A stretch of 64,000 bases of DNA from Ramlibacter pinisoli (GTDB lineage: Bacteria; Pseudomonadota; Gammaproteobacteria; Burkholderiales; Burkholderiaceae_C), in assembly GCF_009758015.1 (NCBI RefSeq), contig NZ_WSEL01000009.1:2095501-2159500 (forward strand). The letters are read 5' to 3'. The notes below the pieces were generated by a model. That model was not told the DNA's origin. It saw nothing but the letters and a program-made list of their open reading frames with translations, and made no database searches. The translations under genes and the position numbers were made by a program. Every line of letters starts with the position of its first letter. Within the stretch, counting starts at the first letter, position 1. Of the stretch, positions 48,380 to 58,433 are shown in pieces.

Positions 48380-49087
48380 ATGGATCCAGCGATCGCGAAC
48401 CAGGATTTCAATCCGCCGCCGCCACCGCCGGTGGGATGGCGCGGCCTCGCAGCGGCGCTGGCGGTCAACGCCCTGTTCATCGTCGGGCTGCTGTGGAGCG
48501 TGCCGTGGTACCGCGCGTCCACGCCGGAGGTGGCCGCGCGCCAGCCCGCGCCCCTGGCCACCATGGGTGGCCCGCCCTCAGCACCGGCACCGGCACCGGC
48601 ACCGGCACCGGCACCGGCGCCGGCGCCCGACCCCGCCGCCGCCACTTCCTGGCCCTATTCGCCCACCATCGCCGCGGCGGCCGGCCAGGCAGCGCCGCCA
48701 CGGCAGACCGGCGCTTCGCAGCCGGCCGCCCCCAACCGCACGACACCGGCGCGCCCGGCCACCGTGGCAGCGCAGGCAACTGCGCCGCCGACGAGCAGCG
48801 CCACGGGACCGAGTTTCGATTGCGGCAAGGAGCTCTCGCCCACCGAACGCCTGATCTGCGCCGATGCCGAACTGTCGCGCCTGGACCGCGAGCTGGGCCG
48901 GCTGACCGCGACGGCGCTCTCGCTCTCGACCGACCCGGTGGCCTTCCGCCGGACCAGCGACCGCGAGTGGAAACGGCGCGAGGCCGAGTGCCGCGACAAG
49001 GCCTGCCTGCTGGCCTGGTACGCGCAGCGCCGCGAGCACATGCAGGTGCTGGTCGACGCCGGGACGGCGCGCGCGCGCGGCGGCTGA
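48380..49087 (+). CDS. Membrane-anchored protein with LprI-like lysozyme-inhibitor domain
   Basis: A 235-residue protein. A short proline-rich cytoplasmic start (NPPPPPPVGWRG) is followed by one membrane helix (about 23-42), then an Ala/Pro linker made partly of (AP) repeats, and a C-terminal domain with FDCGKELSPTERLICADAELSRLD and ECRDKACLLAWYAQRREHM. The cysteine spacing matches the LprI N-terminal (DUF1311) family, which includes lysozyme inhibitors. It would expose the domain in the periplasm on a flexible arm. The linker is encoded by a hexanucleotide repeat. A 122-bp gap follows the kinase gene; no operon signal. Confidence 0.78.
   Translation: MDPAIANQDFNPPPPPPVGWRGLAAALAVNALFIVGLLWSVPWYRASTPEVAARQPAPLATMGGPPSAPAPAPAPAPAPAPAPDPAAATSWPYSPTIAAAAGQAAPPRQTGASQPAAPNRTTPARPATVAAQATAPPTSSATGPSFDCGKELSPTERLICADAELSRLDRELGRLTATALSLSTDPVAFRRTSDREWKRREAECRDKACLLAWYAQRREHMQVLVDAGTARARGG
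48581..48628 (+). repeat. Hexanucleotide repeat GCACCG in the LprI-domain gene
   Basis: Six perfect GCACCG units (48581-48616) and two variants (GCGCCG, GCGCCC) encode alternating Ala-Pro in the linker. Unit gain or loss keeps the frame and changes linker length only. Confidence 0.9.
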
Positions 49088-49115
49088 GGCGGCGCCTGGC
49101 GCCGCTGGCGCCGCC
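49088..49115. terminator. Hairpin between convergent genes
   Basis: A 9-bp perfect inverted repeat (49088-49096 with 49107-49115) starts right after the LprI-domain stop and lies 10 bp before the stop of the convergent Gly/Ser-rich gene. It has no U-tract either way, so a role as a bidirectional terminator is only plausible. Confidence 0.4.
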
Positions 49116-49124
49116 GTCGCTGCG

Positions 49125-49694
49125 TCAGCAGTTGGTGGTGCCGGCCGACGCGGTGGGCGAACGGGTCGACCCGGCGGCATCGGACGGGGCCGCGCCGGCG
49201 GTCGAGGGGCTGCGGCCGGTCGTGGTGTCGGCCGGACCGCCCGCCGAGCCGGAGGCCGATGAGCCCATCGTGCTGCTGCTGCCGGCGCTGCTGGCGCTGG
49301 TGCCCCCGGAGGAACTGCCGACGGACGGCGCGGTGCTGGCCGAGCCCGACGACCCCATGCCGGCGGAGCCCATGCCGGAGGACCCCATCCCGGACGAGCC
49401 CATGCCCGGCGAGCCCGCGCCGGCCGCGCCGGACGAGCCCATGGCCGTGCTGCCGCGGTTCATGCAGGGCGCCGTGGCGCTGGAGCCGGCGTCCGAGCTG
49501 CCGGGCGTGGTGGTGCCCGGCGAGCTGCCCATGGAGCCGGAGCCCATGCCCGGGCTGCCGCTGGTGCCCGATCCCATGCCGGGACCGGCGCTGGAGCCGC
49601 CACTGGCGCCCGGGGTCTGCGCGGACACCAGTCCGGCGGTGGCCAGCGCGACGGCGGCGACGAGGGCCGCGAGGGGGGTGGGATGGAAAGTCAT
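49125..49694 (-). CDS. Secreted Gly/Ser/Met/Thr-rich low-complexity protein
   Basis: A 189-residue precursor with a Sec signal peptide MTFHPTPLAALVAAVALATAGLVSAQ. The mature part is almost all Gly, Ser, Ala, Thr, Pro and Met, with irregular repeats of GMGSSGMGSSGMGSAGMGS type and a Cys near the middle and at the very C-terminus. ATG 49694 is preferred to 49712 because AAAGGA lies nine bases before it. Disordered and exported; I recognise no family. The opposite strand has a long Pro/Met/Glu reading frame here but no signal peptide or ribosome-binding site. The 222 bp upstream (49695-49916) show nothing clear. Confidence 0.6.
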   Translation of the reverse strand: MTFHPTPLAALVAAVALATAGLVSAQTPGASGGSSAGPGMGSGTSGSPGMGSGSMGSSPGTTTPGSSDAGSSATAPCMNRGSTAMGSSGAAGAGSPGMGSSGMGSSGMGSAGMGSSGSASTAPSVGSSSGGTSASSAGSSSTMGSSASGSAGGPADTTTGRSPSTAGAAPSDAAGSTRSPTASAGTTNC

Positions 49695-49916
49695 GGCGCG
49701 AAGTCCTTTCATGGGTTCGTGACGGATGGAAGCCGGCCACGGCCGAGGCAGCCAGCGTTCCGCCTGGAGGTCGGCCCGCGGGGCCGGCCGATGCGTGTGG
49801 GGGGGGCAACGGACATGCCTGCGAGGCCCTGCCGTGGCTGGGCGGCCGGGGCGGAGCGCGCCCTTTCGGCCAGCAAGGCTGGGGGCGCGCCGTCGCGCTG
49901 CCGCGCTGCCGCGAGC

Positions 49917-50357
49917 TCAGGCCGTCGCGCGGCCCCAGCGGTCCATCAGGCGCGCCACCCGGCGCGGGCCGCCCTCGACCTGCTCGACCAGGTCGAGCCG
50001 TGCGTGGCGGTAGGCGTCGAGCACGGCCAGCATGTCGTCGCCGGTGGCGCCATCGAGGCCGCGCAGGCTGCCCAGCGGCAGCGGCCGGTGGCGCCACACC
50101 GCGTCGACAAAGCGGGCGACGTCCGGGCCCTCGCGGTCGCCGGGTTCCTCCAGCCGTTGCAGCAGGCGGTCGAGTGCGGCGAGCCCGCGTTCGGTGGCCT
50201 CGTGCGAGCGCAGCTCGGTGCCCAGCATGCGGGCCCGCTCGAGCAGCGTGCCCTCGTGGTCGATCCGCAGGTGGTCGCCGCGCCCGGTGACCAGCTGAAC
50301 GCCCTCGATGTGCGCCAGCACCGCCTGGTGCCGCCGTTCGCGATCCGCCTTGGCCAT
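49917..50357 (-). CDS. DUF7673-containing protein
   Basis: A 146-residue protein. The C-terminal half (ALDRLLQRLEEPGDREGPDVARFVDAVW and LRGLDGATGDDMLAVLDAYR) has the pattern of the DUF7673 domain found in Burkholderiales: a helix pair ending in a DxM-L-V motif. The N-terminal half (KADRERRHQAVLAHIEGVQLVTGRGD) is charged. The role is unknown. ATG 50357 follows AAAAGGAACT. Divergent from the TctC gene across 183 bp. Confidence 0.65.
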   Translation of the reverse strand: MAKADRERRHQAVLAHIEGVQLVTGRGDHLRIDHEGTLLERARMLGTELRSHEATERGLAALDRLLQRLEEPGDREGPDVARFVDAVWRHRPLPLGSLRGLDGATGDDMLAVLDAYRHARLDLVEQVEGGPRRVARLMDRWGRATA

Positions 50358-50540
50358 GGCAGTTCCTTTTCGAACCCGGTGGTCCAGTTGTACTGCACCT
50401 GGGCCGCAACATGAAGCGAAACGGCCGGGCGTGTCGCCGCCGGACCCTCGGTGATTCCCCTCTCCCGACGGGGTGCGCCGCGCCGCGACAATCCCCGGTT
50501 TCGCGCGCATGCCGCATCCCGACCGCACAGGAGCTTGTCC

Positions 50541-51530
50541 ATGACCATTTCCCGCCGCCACCTTCTCCAGGCCACCGGGGCCTCGGCCCTGCTGGCCGGC
50601 ATCGGCCGCCACGCCTACGCGCAGGCGCAGATCGAGAACCTGAAGATCATCACGGGCTTCGCCGCCGGCGGCACCTCCGACACCACCTGCCGCCGCGTGG
50701 CGCAGGCCCTCACCGGCAACTACGCGCGCACCGCGGTGGTCGAGAACAAGACCGGCGCCGGCGGCCAGATCGCCATCCAGACCGTCAAGGCGCTGCCGGC
50801 CGACGGCGCGACCATCCTGCAGTCGCCGACGTCGATGTTCACCATCTACCCGCACATCTACAAGCGCCTGCCGTACGACCCGGTGGCCGACGTCACGCCG
50901 GTCTCGCTGGCCTGCGTGTTCGACTTCGGCTTCGCCGTCGGCCCCATGGTGCCGGCCAGCGTGCGCAACGTGTCCGAGTTCATCGCCTGGGCCAAGGCCA
51001 ATCCCAACCAGGCCACCTTCGGCTCGCCGGCGGCCGGCTCCACGCCGCACTTCATCCCCGCGCTGATGGGCATCAAGGCCGGCTTCGACTTCAAGCACGC
51101 GCCCTACCGCGGCACGCAGCCGGCCATGCAGGACCTGCTGGGCGGCCAGATCCCGGCCGTCAGCGGCCCGATCGGCGACCTCACCCAGCACCTGGCCAGC
51201 GGCAAGGTCCGCATCCTGGCCACCTCGGGCGCCAAGCGCAGCCGCTTCGCCCCCGACGTGCCCACCTACACCGAGCAGGGCTTCGGCGACCTGCAGCACA
51301 GCGAGTGGTTCGGCTTCTTCCTGCCGCCCAAGGCCGCGCCCGAACTGGTGTCGCGCCTGAACGCGTCGCTGCGCACCGCGCTGGCCAGCAAGGACGTGGT
51401 CGACGGCCTGGCCACCTTCGGCCTGGAAGCCATGTCCAGCAGCCCGACCGAGTTCGCCAGCCTGCTGCGCACCGACACCGTCAAGTGGGCGCCCATCGTC
51501 AAGACGATCGGCTTCACGGCGGACACCTGA
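50541..51530 (+). CDS. Tripartite tricarboxylate transporter substrate-binding protein (Bug/TctC family), second
   Basis: A 329-residue precursor with signal peptide MTISRRHLLQATGASALLAG, a clear RRHLL twin-arginine pattern, ending near AYAQA. The core has LKIITGFAAGGTSDTTCRRV, VVENKTGAGGQIAIQTVKALPADG, FKHAPYRGTQPAMQDLLGGQI and DVPTYTEQGFGDLQHSEWFGFF. Bug proteins bind organic acids in the periplasm. ATG 50541 follows ACAGGAG. It faces the repeat region and the 3' end of the hut genes, not a transporter operon. Its ligand is unknown. Confidence 0.92.
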   Translation: MTISRRHLLQATGASALLAGIGRHAYAQAQIENLKIITGFAAGGTSDTTCRRVAQALTGNYARTAVVENKTGAGGQIAIQTVKALPADGATILQSPTSMFTIYPHIYKRLPYDPVADVTPVSLACVFDFGFAVGPMVPASVRNVSEFIAWAKANPNQATFGSPAAGSTPHFIPALMGIKAGFDFKHAPYRGTQPAMQDLLGGQIPAVSGPIGDLTQHLASGKVRILATSGAKRSRFAPDVPTYTEQGFGDLQHSEWFGFFLPPKAAPELVSRLNASLRTALASKDVVDGLATFGLEAMSSSPTEFASLLRTDTVKWAPIVKTIGFTADT

Positions 51531-51635
51531 CGCCTGGCGGTGCGCTGCGGCTGGCCGGGTGCCGGCCGCAGCGTCGCTGGTCGGCTCGCTCCTGCGCGGC
51601 ACCGCCGGGTCCACCGGCGGGGTCGCTCGACGTCC

Positions 51636-51669
51636 CGGAGATGGATTGCGGGTCAAGCCCGCAATGACG
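51636..51669. repeat. REP unit (solo), TTGCGGG/CCCGCAA type
   Basis: A palindrome at 51645-51665 has TTGCGGG/CCCGCAA arms, preceded by CCCGGAGATGG and followed by TGACG as in the right half of the 118-bp elements at 32217 and 34468. It lies in the 459-bp gene-free gap 51531-51989. Confidence 0.85.
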
Positions 51670-51687
51670 GGGTCTTTCGCTCCTGCG

Positions 51688-51800
51688 TGACGAGTCCCTC
51701 GTTCCCGACTGACGAGTCTCTCGTTCCCGCCGTGACGAGTCTCTCGTTCCGCCATGACGAGTCCCTCGTTCTGCCATGACGAAGTGCTTCGTTCCCGCCG
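51688..51800. repeat. Five tandem 22-24 bp units, each a small palindrome
   Basis: Units start at 51688, 51710, 51733, 51755 and 51777, each TGACGAG...CTCGTTC. Every unit contains a perfect inverted repeat: ACGAG(TCC or TCT)CTCGT in four, and ACGAAG-TG-CTTCGT in the fifth. The A-for-nothing change on the left arm of unit five is matched by a T on the right arm, so pairing is preserved. Lies between the TctC gene and hutF, both reading into it. Confidence 0.85.
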
Positions 51801-51817
51801 TCGGGGTCCGGGCCGCC

Positions 51818-51839
51818 ACGACGACGCCCTTGTCGTCGT
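51818..51839. repeat. Isolated 8-bp stem hairpin in the same gap
   Basis: ACGACGAC (51818-51825) pairs perfectly with GTCGTCGT (51832-51839) around a six-base loop. It may terminate hutF or TctC mRNA; no U-tract. Confidence 0.45.
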
Positions 51840-51848
51840 CCCCCTTCC

Positions 51849-51883
51849 CCGTCATGCCGGGCTTGACCCGGCATCCAGCTCCG
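51849..51883. repeat. REP unit (solo), TGCCGGG/CCCGGCA type
   Basis: A palindrome at 51854-51874, preceded by CGTC and followed by CCAGCTCCGGAGC, like the left half of the 118-bp elements. The two REP units of this gap face each other with their TGACG ends inward, opposite to the REPIN arrangement. Confidence 0.85.
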
Positions 51884-51989
51884 GAGCGCGGATCGGCCCG
51901 GCACGGCGAGCCGGGGGTGGATGGCGGCTCAGGACCGCCCAGACCGGGCGCCTCCCCACGTCCGCGCTGACGCGCGCCGCGCCACGCCC

Positions 51990-53291
51990 TCAACCTCCCG
52001 CGAACCGGACCGCTGGCGCCGTCGCGCACGAGGCGAACAGCAGCGCGTCCAGCGGATCGGGCGCCGCCACGCCGGCCACCAGCGGCGGCGGCGCGTCGAC
52101 CACGCAGAACGCCGCCCGCGCGCCCACCCGCAACGCCGGCGCGGCCAGGCCGCAGGCGGCCGCCCCGCCGGCGAGGGCGCCGTCCAGCAGCACGGCGGCC
52201 GTGCTTTCGCGGCCGGCCGCGCGCGCCGCGACGTTGCGCTGGCGGCGCACCAGCCGCTGCGAATACTCCAGCAGCCGCAGCTCCTCGACCCAGCTGCGCG
52301 CCACCTGGCTGTCCGATCCCACCGACCAGCGGCCGCCCGCCTGCAACCAGGCCGGCAGGTCGAACACGCCGTCGCCCAGGTTGGCCTCGGTGGTCGGGCA
52401 CAGCACGATGGACGCACCGGTCGCGGCCAGGTCGTGCAACTCCTGCGGCACGGTGTGGGTGGCATGCACCAGGTTCCAGCGCGCGTCGACCGGCATCTGC
52501 TCGAGCAGCCAGGCGATCGGACGCCGGCCGTGCTGCGCCACGCAATCGTCGACCTCGCGCTGCTGCTCGGCGATGTGCAGGTGGATCGGCATCCCGGCCG
52601 CGCGCGCGGCATCGACCGTCTCGCGCAGCGCACCGGGATCGACGGCGCGCAGCGAGTGGATGGCGATGCCGGCGTTCAGTACCTGGCCGCCGGCGCCCAG
52701 CCGGCCCACCTGCTCGGCGATGCGCAGCACGCCCTCGGGAGTGGAGGCGAACCGGCGCTGGTCGTCGCGCAGGCCGGCGGCGCCGAAGCCCGATCGCATG
52801 TAGAGCGTGGGCAGCAGCGTCAGGCCGATGCCGGCCGCCTGCGCCGCCCGCACCAGCGCCAGCGCCATCTCGGCCGGCTCGGCATAGGGGCGGCCGTCGA
52901 GGTCGTTGTGCAGGTAGTGGAACTCGCACACGTGGGCGTAACCACCGGCCAGCAGTTCGCGGTACAGCCGGGTGGCGATGCGCTCCACGTCGTCGGGCGA
53001 GACCGTGAGCGCCACCTGGTACATGCGGTCGCGCCAGCTCCAGAAGTCGTCGGCCTCGCCCACCGGGCTGCGCTCGGTGAGGCCGGCGATGGCGCGCTGG
53101 AAGGCATGGCTGTGGGCATCGACCAGCGCCGGCAGCACGGCCCCGTCCAGCACCTCGGCGCCGGCCCGCCCGGCGGCCGTGCAATCGGGCCGCACCTCGG
53201 ACCACAGGCCATCGGCGCCGGCCACCAGCAGCACGTCGTGCGCCCACCCGCCCGCGATCCAGGCCTGCCGGGCGAACAGGCGCTCAGGCAT
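51990..53291 (-). CDS. hutF: Formimidoylglutamate deiminase
   Basis: A 433-residue amidohydrolase. DAHSHAFQRAIAGLTER holds the metal-binding His-x-His, followed by FHYLHND, LHIAEQQREVDDC, LVHATHTV and LCPTTEANLGDGVFDL with further ligands and substrate contacts. It turns N-formimino-L-glutamate into N-formyl-L-glutamate and ammonia, the first step of the two-step route used with HutG. ATG 53291 overlaps the hutG stop by 8 bp. Last gene of the leftward hut unit. No defect seen. Confidence 0.95.
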   Translation of the reverse strand: MPERLFARQAWIAGGWAHDVLLVAGADGLWSEVRPDCTAAGRAGAEVLDGAVLPALVDAHSHAFQRAIAGLTERSPVGEADDFWSWRDRMYQVALTVSPDDVERIATRLYRELLAGGYAHVCEFHYLHNDLDGRPYAEPAEMALALVRAAQAAGIGLTLLPTLYMRSGFGAAGLRDDQRRFASTPEGVLRIAEQVGRLGAGGQVLNAGIAIHSLRAVDPGALRETVDAARAAGMPIHLHIAEQQREVDDCVAQHGRRPIAWLLEQMPVDARWNLVHATHTVPQELHDLAATGASIVLCPTTEANLGDGVFDLPAWLQAGGRWSVGSDSQVARSWVEELRLLEYSQRLVRRQRNVAARAAGRESTAAVLLDGALAGGAAACGLAAPALRVGARAAFCVVDAPPPLVAGVAAPDPLDALLFASCATAPAVRFAGG

Positions 53292-54081
53292 GGAGCGCGC
53301 GGCAGGCCTGGATCGCCGCCTCGACCATGGAGCGCACGACCGGCTGCACCCGGGCAGCGCGCGCCTCGTCCCAGTCGTAGGGCGGCGTCTCGCGCATGTA
53401 GGTCCGCTGCACCATCTCCAGCTGCACGGCGTGCACGTCGTCGGCCGGCCGGCCGTACTGGCGCGTGATGTAGCCGCCCTTGAAGCGGCCGTTCACCACG
53501 TGCGTGTAGCCGCTGGCACGCCCGGCCGCCTGCGCCACCGCCTCGGTCACCGACGGGTGGGCCGAGGTGCCGCCGGCGGTGCCGATGTTCAGGTCGGGCA
53601 GCGTGCCCTCGAACAGCCAGGGGATCTCGGCGCGGATGCTGTGCGCGTCCCAGAGCAGCACGTAGCCGTGGGCGGCCTTCAGCCGCGCCAGTTCGGCCTG
53701 CAGGGCGTCGTGGTACGGCTGCCAGTAGGCGGCGCGGCGCTCCTGCTGCTGCTGCGGCGACGGCCCGGCGTTCTCGCGGTACAGCGGCTCGCCGGTGAAG
53801 AAGCGGCTCGGGCACAGCTCGGTGTTGGAGGCCCCGGGGTACATCGGCGTGTCGTCGGGCGGCCGGTTCAGGTCGATGACGTAGCGCGCCACCGTCGGCT
53901 GCAGCACGCTGGCGCCCAGCTCGCGCGCGAACGCGTACAGGCGGTCGAGGTGCCAGTCGGCGTCCTCGGTGGCCAGTGCGCGCGGCAGGTAGGCGGCGCG
54001 CAGCGGCTCGGGGATCCCGGTCCCCATGTGGGGGATGCTCACCAGCAGCGGCACGCTGCCGCGGTGCAGGGCGATGGTCAT
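53284..54081 (-). CDS. hutG: N-formylglutamate deformylase
   Basis: A 265-residue protein of the HutG family: [15 protein letters not shown] (metal His), [45 protein letters not shown] and [15 protein letters not shown]. It hydrolyses N-formyl-L-glutamate to glutamate and formate after HutF. Start overlaps the hutI stop by ATGA and its stop overlaps hutF, so F, G and I are coupled. Its presence with hutF means the formylglutamate (Pseudomonas-type) branch, not the one-step HutG formiminoglutamase. Confidence 0.95.
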   Translation of the reverse strand: MTIALHRGSVPLLVSIPHMGTGIPEPLRAAYLPRALATEDADWHLDRLYAFARELGASVLQPTVARYVIDLNRPPDDTPMYPGASNTELCPSRFFTGEPLYRENAGPSPQQQQERRAAYWQPYHDALQAELARLKAAHGYVLLWDAHSIRAEIPWLFEGTLPDLNIGTAGGTSAHPSVTEAVAQAAGRASGYTHVVNGRFKGGYITRQYGRPADDVHAVQLEMVQRTYMRETPPYDWDEARAARVQPVVRSMVEAAIQACRALHA

Positions 54082-55289
54082 CGGATGGTTCCTTCCACGA
54101 TGGTGGTGCGGCAGGGGTTGGCGCCGAAGGCATAGGCCAGCTGCGCCGGTTCGGCCACGTCCCAGAGCACGAAATCGGCACGCCGGCCGGCGGCCAGCAC
54201 GCCGCGGTCGGCCAGGCCCAGCGCCCGCGCGGCGTGGCGGGTGGCGCCGGCCAGTGCCTCCTCGGGCGTGAGCCGGAACAGCGTGCAGGCCATGTTGAGC
54301 ATGAGCAGCAGGCTGGTGCAGGGCGAGGTGCCGGGATTGCAGTCGGTCGACACCGCCATCGGCACGCCGTGCCGGCGCAGCAGGTCGACCGGCGGGACCC
54401 GCGTGTCGCGCAGGAAATAGTAGGCGCCCGGCAGCAGCACGGCCACCGTGCCGGCCCGGGCCATGGCGCGCACGCCGTCTTCGCCCAGCCATTCGAGGTG
54501 GTCGCAGCTGAGCGCGCCGAAGCCGGCCGCGAGCTGGGTGCCGGCGCTGTCGCTCAGTTGCTCGGCGTGCAGCTTGACCGGCAGCCGCAGGGCGCGCGCG
54601 GCCTCGAACACGCGCTGTGTCTGCGCGAGCGAGAAGCCGATGCGCTCGCAGAAGGCGTCGACCGCGTCGACCAGGCCCTGCGCGTGCAGCAACGGCAGCA
54701 TGCGCACCACCTCGTCGATGTAGGCGTCGGGCCGGCCCGCGAACTCCGGCGGCAGCGCATGGGCGCCCAGGAAGGTGGTGCGCACGGTCACCCTCTCCTC
54801 GGCGCCCAGCCGGCGGGCGACCCGCAGGCACTTGGCCTCGGCCGCTTCCGACAGGCCGTAGCCGGACTTGATCTCGACGGTGGTGGCCCCCTCGGCCAGC
54901 AGCGCGCGCAGGCGGCGGCGCGACTGCGCCAGCAACTCGGCCTCGCTCGCGGCACGGGTGGCCCGCACCGTCGACACGATGCCGCCGCCGGCCTGCGCGA
55001 TCGCCTCGTAGCTGGCGCCCTGCAGGCGCAGCTCGAACTCGCGCGCGCGGTCGCCGGCCCAGACCAGGTGCGTGTGGCAGTCGACCAGGCCGGGCGTGAC
55101 GAGGGCGCCGCCCGCATCGTGCTCGTCGACACCGCGGCGCCAGGCCGGCGGCAGTTCGGCGCGCGGGCCGACCCAGGCGATGGTGCCGTCCTCGACCGCC
55201 AGCGCGCCGTCGTCGACCAGGCCGTAGGGCGCCGCGGCGCCGGGCGCCAGCGTCGCCAGGCGGGCATGGGTCCAGAGCTGGCGGCTCAT
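54078..55289 (-). CDS. hutI: Imidazolonepropionase
   Basis: A 403-residue amidohydrolase. [25 protein letters not shown] holds the metal ligands, [35 protein letters not shown] and [10 protein letters not shown] complete the site. It opens 4-imidazolone-5-propanoate to N-formimino-L-glutamate. Start [12 protein letters not shown] at 55289 overlaps hutD by ATGA. Part of the leftward hutC-D-I-G-F unit. Confidence 0.97.
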   Translation of the reverse strand: MSRQLWTHARLATLAPGAAAPYGLVDDGALAVEDGTIAWVGPRAELPPAWRRGVDEHDAGGALVTPGLVDCHTHLVWAGDRAREFELRLQGASYEAIAQAGGGIVSTVRATRAASEAELLAQSRRRLRALLAEGATTVEIKSGYGLSEAAEAKCLRVARRLGAEERVTVRTTFLGAHALPPEFAGRPDAYIDEVVRMLPLLHAQGLVDAVDAFCERIGFSLAQTQRVFEAARALRLPVKLHAEQLSDSAGTQLAAGFGALSCDHLEWLGEDGVRAMARAGTVAVLLPGAYYFLRDTRVPPVDLLRRHGVPMAVSTDCNPGTSPCTSLLLMLNMACTLFRLTPEEALAGATRHAARALGLADRGVLAAGRRADFVLWDVAEPAQLAYAFGANPCRTTIVEGTIR

Positions 55290-55849
55290 GGCGTGCGGGC
55301 CTCCAGCCAGAGCGCGCCCTCGCCGGCCAGGGTGCCGTGGGCGCGCCAGGTGCGGTGGCGCCACAGCAGGTGGCGCGGCGGCACCTCGAGCGTGGTCTCG
55401 AGCAGGGTGAGCCGGGCCGGCCGCGCATGGGCATAGACCGCCACCAGCGCCGGACCGTCGACCCGGAAGTCCCAGCGGCCCTGCACGCGGCGCAGCCTGG
55501 CCAGGCCGGGCGCGGCCATGAGGTTGAAGTCGAGCGTGGGGCCGTCGACCAGCGCGCAGTCGACCGGCGCGCTGCCGCTGAACTGCAGGGCCTCGGTGCC
55601 CGGGTCCAGGCGCTGCGCGCCGCCGCCCACCCGCAACTCGACGCCGGCCCCCTCCAGCACCGCGAACCAGCGCTCGATGCCCTCGAAGCGCGAGAACGGG
55701 CCGGGGGCGGTGACGTCGGCCACCGACACCCGCACGGTCCAGGGGGCACCGGGCGGCCAGGCGAGCAGCTCGCGCGTGGTGCCGCCGCCGTTGCGCCAGG
55801 GCTGGCGCGGCGCGGCATCGAGCGACACCAGCTGCCAGTCCGTCGTCAT
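55286..55849 (-). CDS. hutD: HutD-family cupin protein
   Basis: A 187-residue protein: [16 protein letters not shown] at the start (family signature), [25 protein letters not shown] and a beta-rich remainder with DFNLMA. HutD proteins are bicupin-fold and occur in hut operons; in Pseudomonas they limit operon over-expression, with formylglutamate proposed as ligand. Not an enzyme of the pathway by known data. The start lies 55 bp from hutC; the 3' end overlaps hutI. Confidence 0.92.
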   Translation of the reverse strand: MTTDWQLVSLDAAPRQPWRNGGGTTRELLAWPPGAPWTVRVSVADVTAPGPFSRFEGIERWFAVLEGAGVELRVGGGAQRLDPGTEALQFSGSAPVDCALVDGPTLDFNLMAAPGLARLRRVQGRWDFRVDGPALVAVYAHARPARLTLLETTLEVPPRHLLWRHRTWRAHGTLAGEGALWLEARTP

Positions 55850-55904
55850 GGCAGGACGGCGCCGCGCGGGCGGCACGGTGGGCAACGGCGCAGGGACGCC
55901 CGGG

Positions 55905-56639
55905 TCATGCCTGGAAGGCCCCGGTGAAGCTGTAGCGGCTGGCGGGGTAGAGCTGGCGGGCGATGCTGGCCACATGGGCGCCGCTGACAGTTCGCCGCAC
56001 CATGACCAGGCAGGGCTCGGCGGTGGTCATGGCCAGCGCCCGGGCCTCGGCCGCCCGGGGCAGGCAGGCCTCGATGGAATAGCTGGCCTCGGTGAGCGGG
56101 GCGCAGCGCAGCAGGTGCGAGGTCGGCGAGGTGGTGGCGAAGTCGGTGGCCAGGTAGTCGGGTGCGGCCAGCGGATTGACGTAGCGGTCCTCGTACTGGA
56201 TGGGCACGCCGTTCTCCAGGTGCACCAGCACGGTGTGGAAGACCCGGGCGCCCTTGCGCAGGCCCAGGGCCGCCGCGACCTCGGCGCCCGCCTTCTCCTG
56301 CGCGACCGTGAGCACCCGGGTGCCGGCCACGTGGCCGCGCTCGGCCACCTCCTCGTGCAGGTCGCGGATGACCAGCCGCGAGCTGATGCGGTGCAGCTGC
56401 GCCACCGTGGTGCCCGAGCCTTGCACCCGCGTGACCAGCCCTTCGGTGGCCAGCTCGCGCAGCGCGCGGTGCGCGGTCATGCGGCTGACGGCGAAGCGGG
56501 CCATCAGCGCCGCCTCGCTGGGCACCGGGTCGCCGGGCTTCCAGTCGCCGCGGGCGATGTGCCCGCGGATCCAGTCCTTGACCTGCTCGTAGGCCGGCCG
56601 GTCGGCCGGGCGCGGCGGGTCGGATCGGTCCTTGGCCAT
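55905..56639 (-). CDS. hutC: Histidine utilization repressor, GntR/HutC family
   Basis: A 244-residue regulator. The N-terminal winged helix (about 15-80) has YEQVKDWIRGHIARGDWKPGDPVPSEAALMARF and SRMTAHRALRELATEGLVTRVQGSGTTVA. The UTRA effector domain (about 95-235) has LHEEVAERGHVAGTRVL and GVPIQYEDRYVNP. HutC represses hut genes and is released by urocanate. Two operator-like sequences lie 28 and 62 bp upstream of its start, so it probably also controls itself. Divergent from hutU. Confidence 0.95.
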   Translation of the reverse strand: MAKDRSDPPRPADRPAYEQVKDWIRGHIARGDWKPGDPVPSEAALMARFAVSRMTAHRALRELATEGLVTRVQGSGTTVAQLHRISSRLVIRDLHEEVAERGHVAGTRVLTVAQEKAGAEVAAALGLRKGARVFHTVLVHLENGVPIQYEDRYVNPLAAPDYLATDFATTSPTSHLLRCAPLTEASYSIEACLPRAAEARALAMTTAEPCLVMVRRTVSGAHVASIARQLYPASRYSFTGAFQA

Positions 56640-56657
56640 GCGGCGAGGATACCCGCG

Positions 56658-56686
56658 TTGACACGTCTTGTATAGACAACTATCCT
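56658..56686 (+). promoter_or_regulatory. Sigma70 promoter of hutU (TTGACA-17-TATCCT)
   Basis: Perfect -35 TTGACA (56658-56663), 17-bp spacer, -10 TATCCT (56681-56686), 41 bp before the hutU ATG. The first HutC operator fills the spacer, so a bound repressor would block RNA polymerase directly. Confidence 0.8.
56667..56680. promoter_or_regulatory. HutC operator site 1
   Basis: CTTGTATAGACAAC, a dyad with TTGT/ACAA arms, matching the HutC consensus known in Pseudomonas and close to site 2. It lies between the -35 and -10 of the hutU promoter and 28 bp from hutC. Confidence 0.8.
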
Positions 56687-56700
56687 GCCGCGGACCGTGG

Positions 56701-56714
56701 GTTGTATAGACAAC
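56701..56714. promoter_or_regulatory. HutC operator site 2
   Basis: GTTGTATAGACAAC with GTTGT/ACAAC arms, starting 14 bp after the -10 box and ending 12 bp before the hutU start. The twelve-base TTGTATAGACAA core is identical in both sites, which are 34 bp apart centre to centre, about three helical turns. Confidence 0.8.
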
Positions 56715-56726
56715 TGGGAGAGCCGC

Positions 56727-58432
<1,706 letters not shown>

Positions 58433-58433
<1 letters not shown>

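Noticed and set aside
49090..49722. A plus-strand Pro/Met/Glu-rich frame (repeats like PMPEDPIPDEPMPGEP)
   Set aside because: It continues from inside another gene's frame and has no start with a ribosome-binding site or signal peptide. The opposite strand gives a protein with both.
50358..50540. A GTTGTACTGCA...GCCGCAAC dyad resembling a PhaR/phasin-type site
   Set aside because: The match is loose, one arm pair only, and no polyhydroxyalkanoate gene is adjacent.
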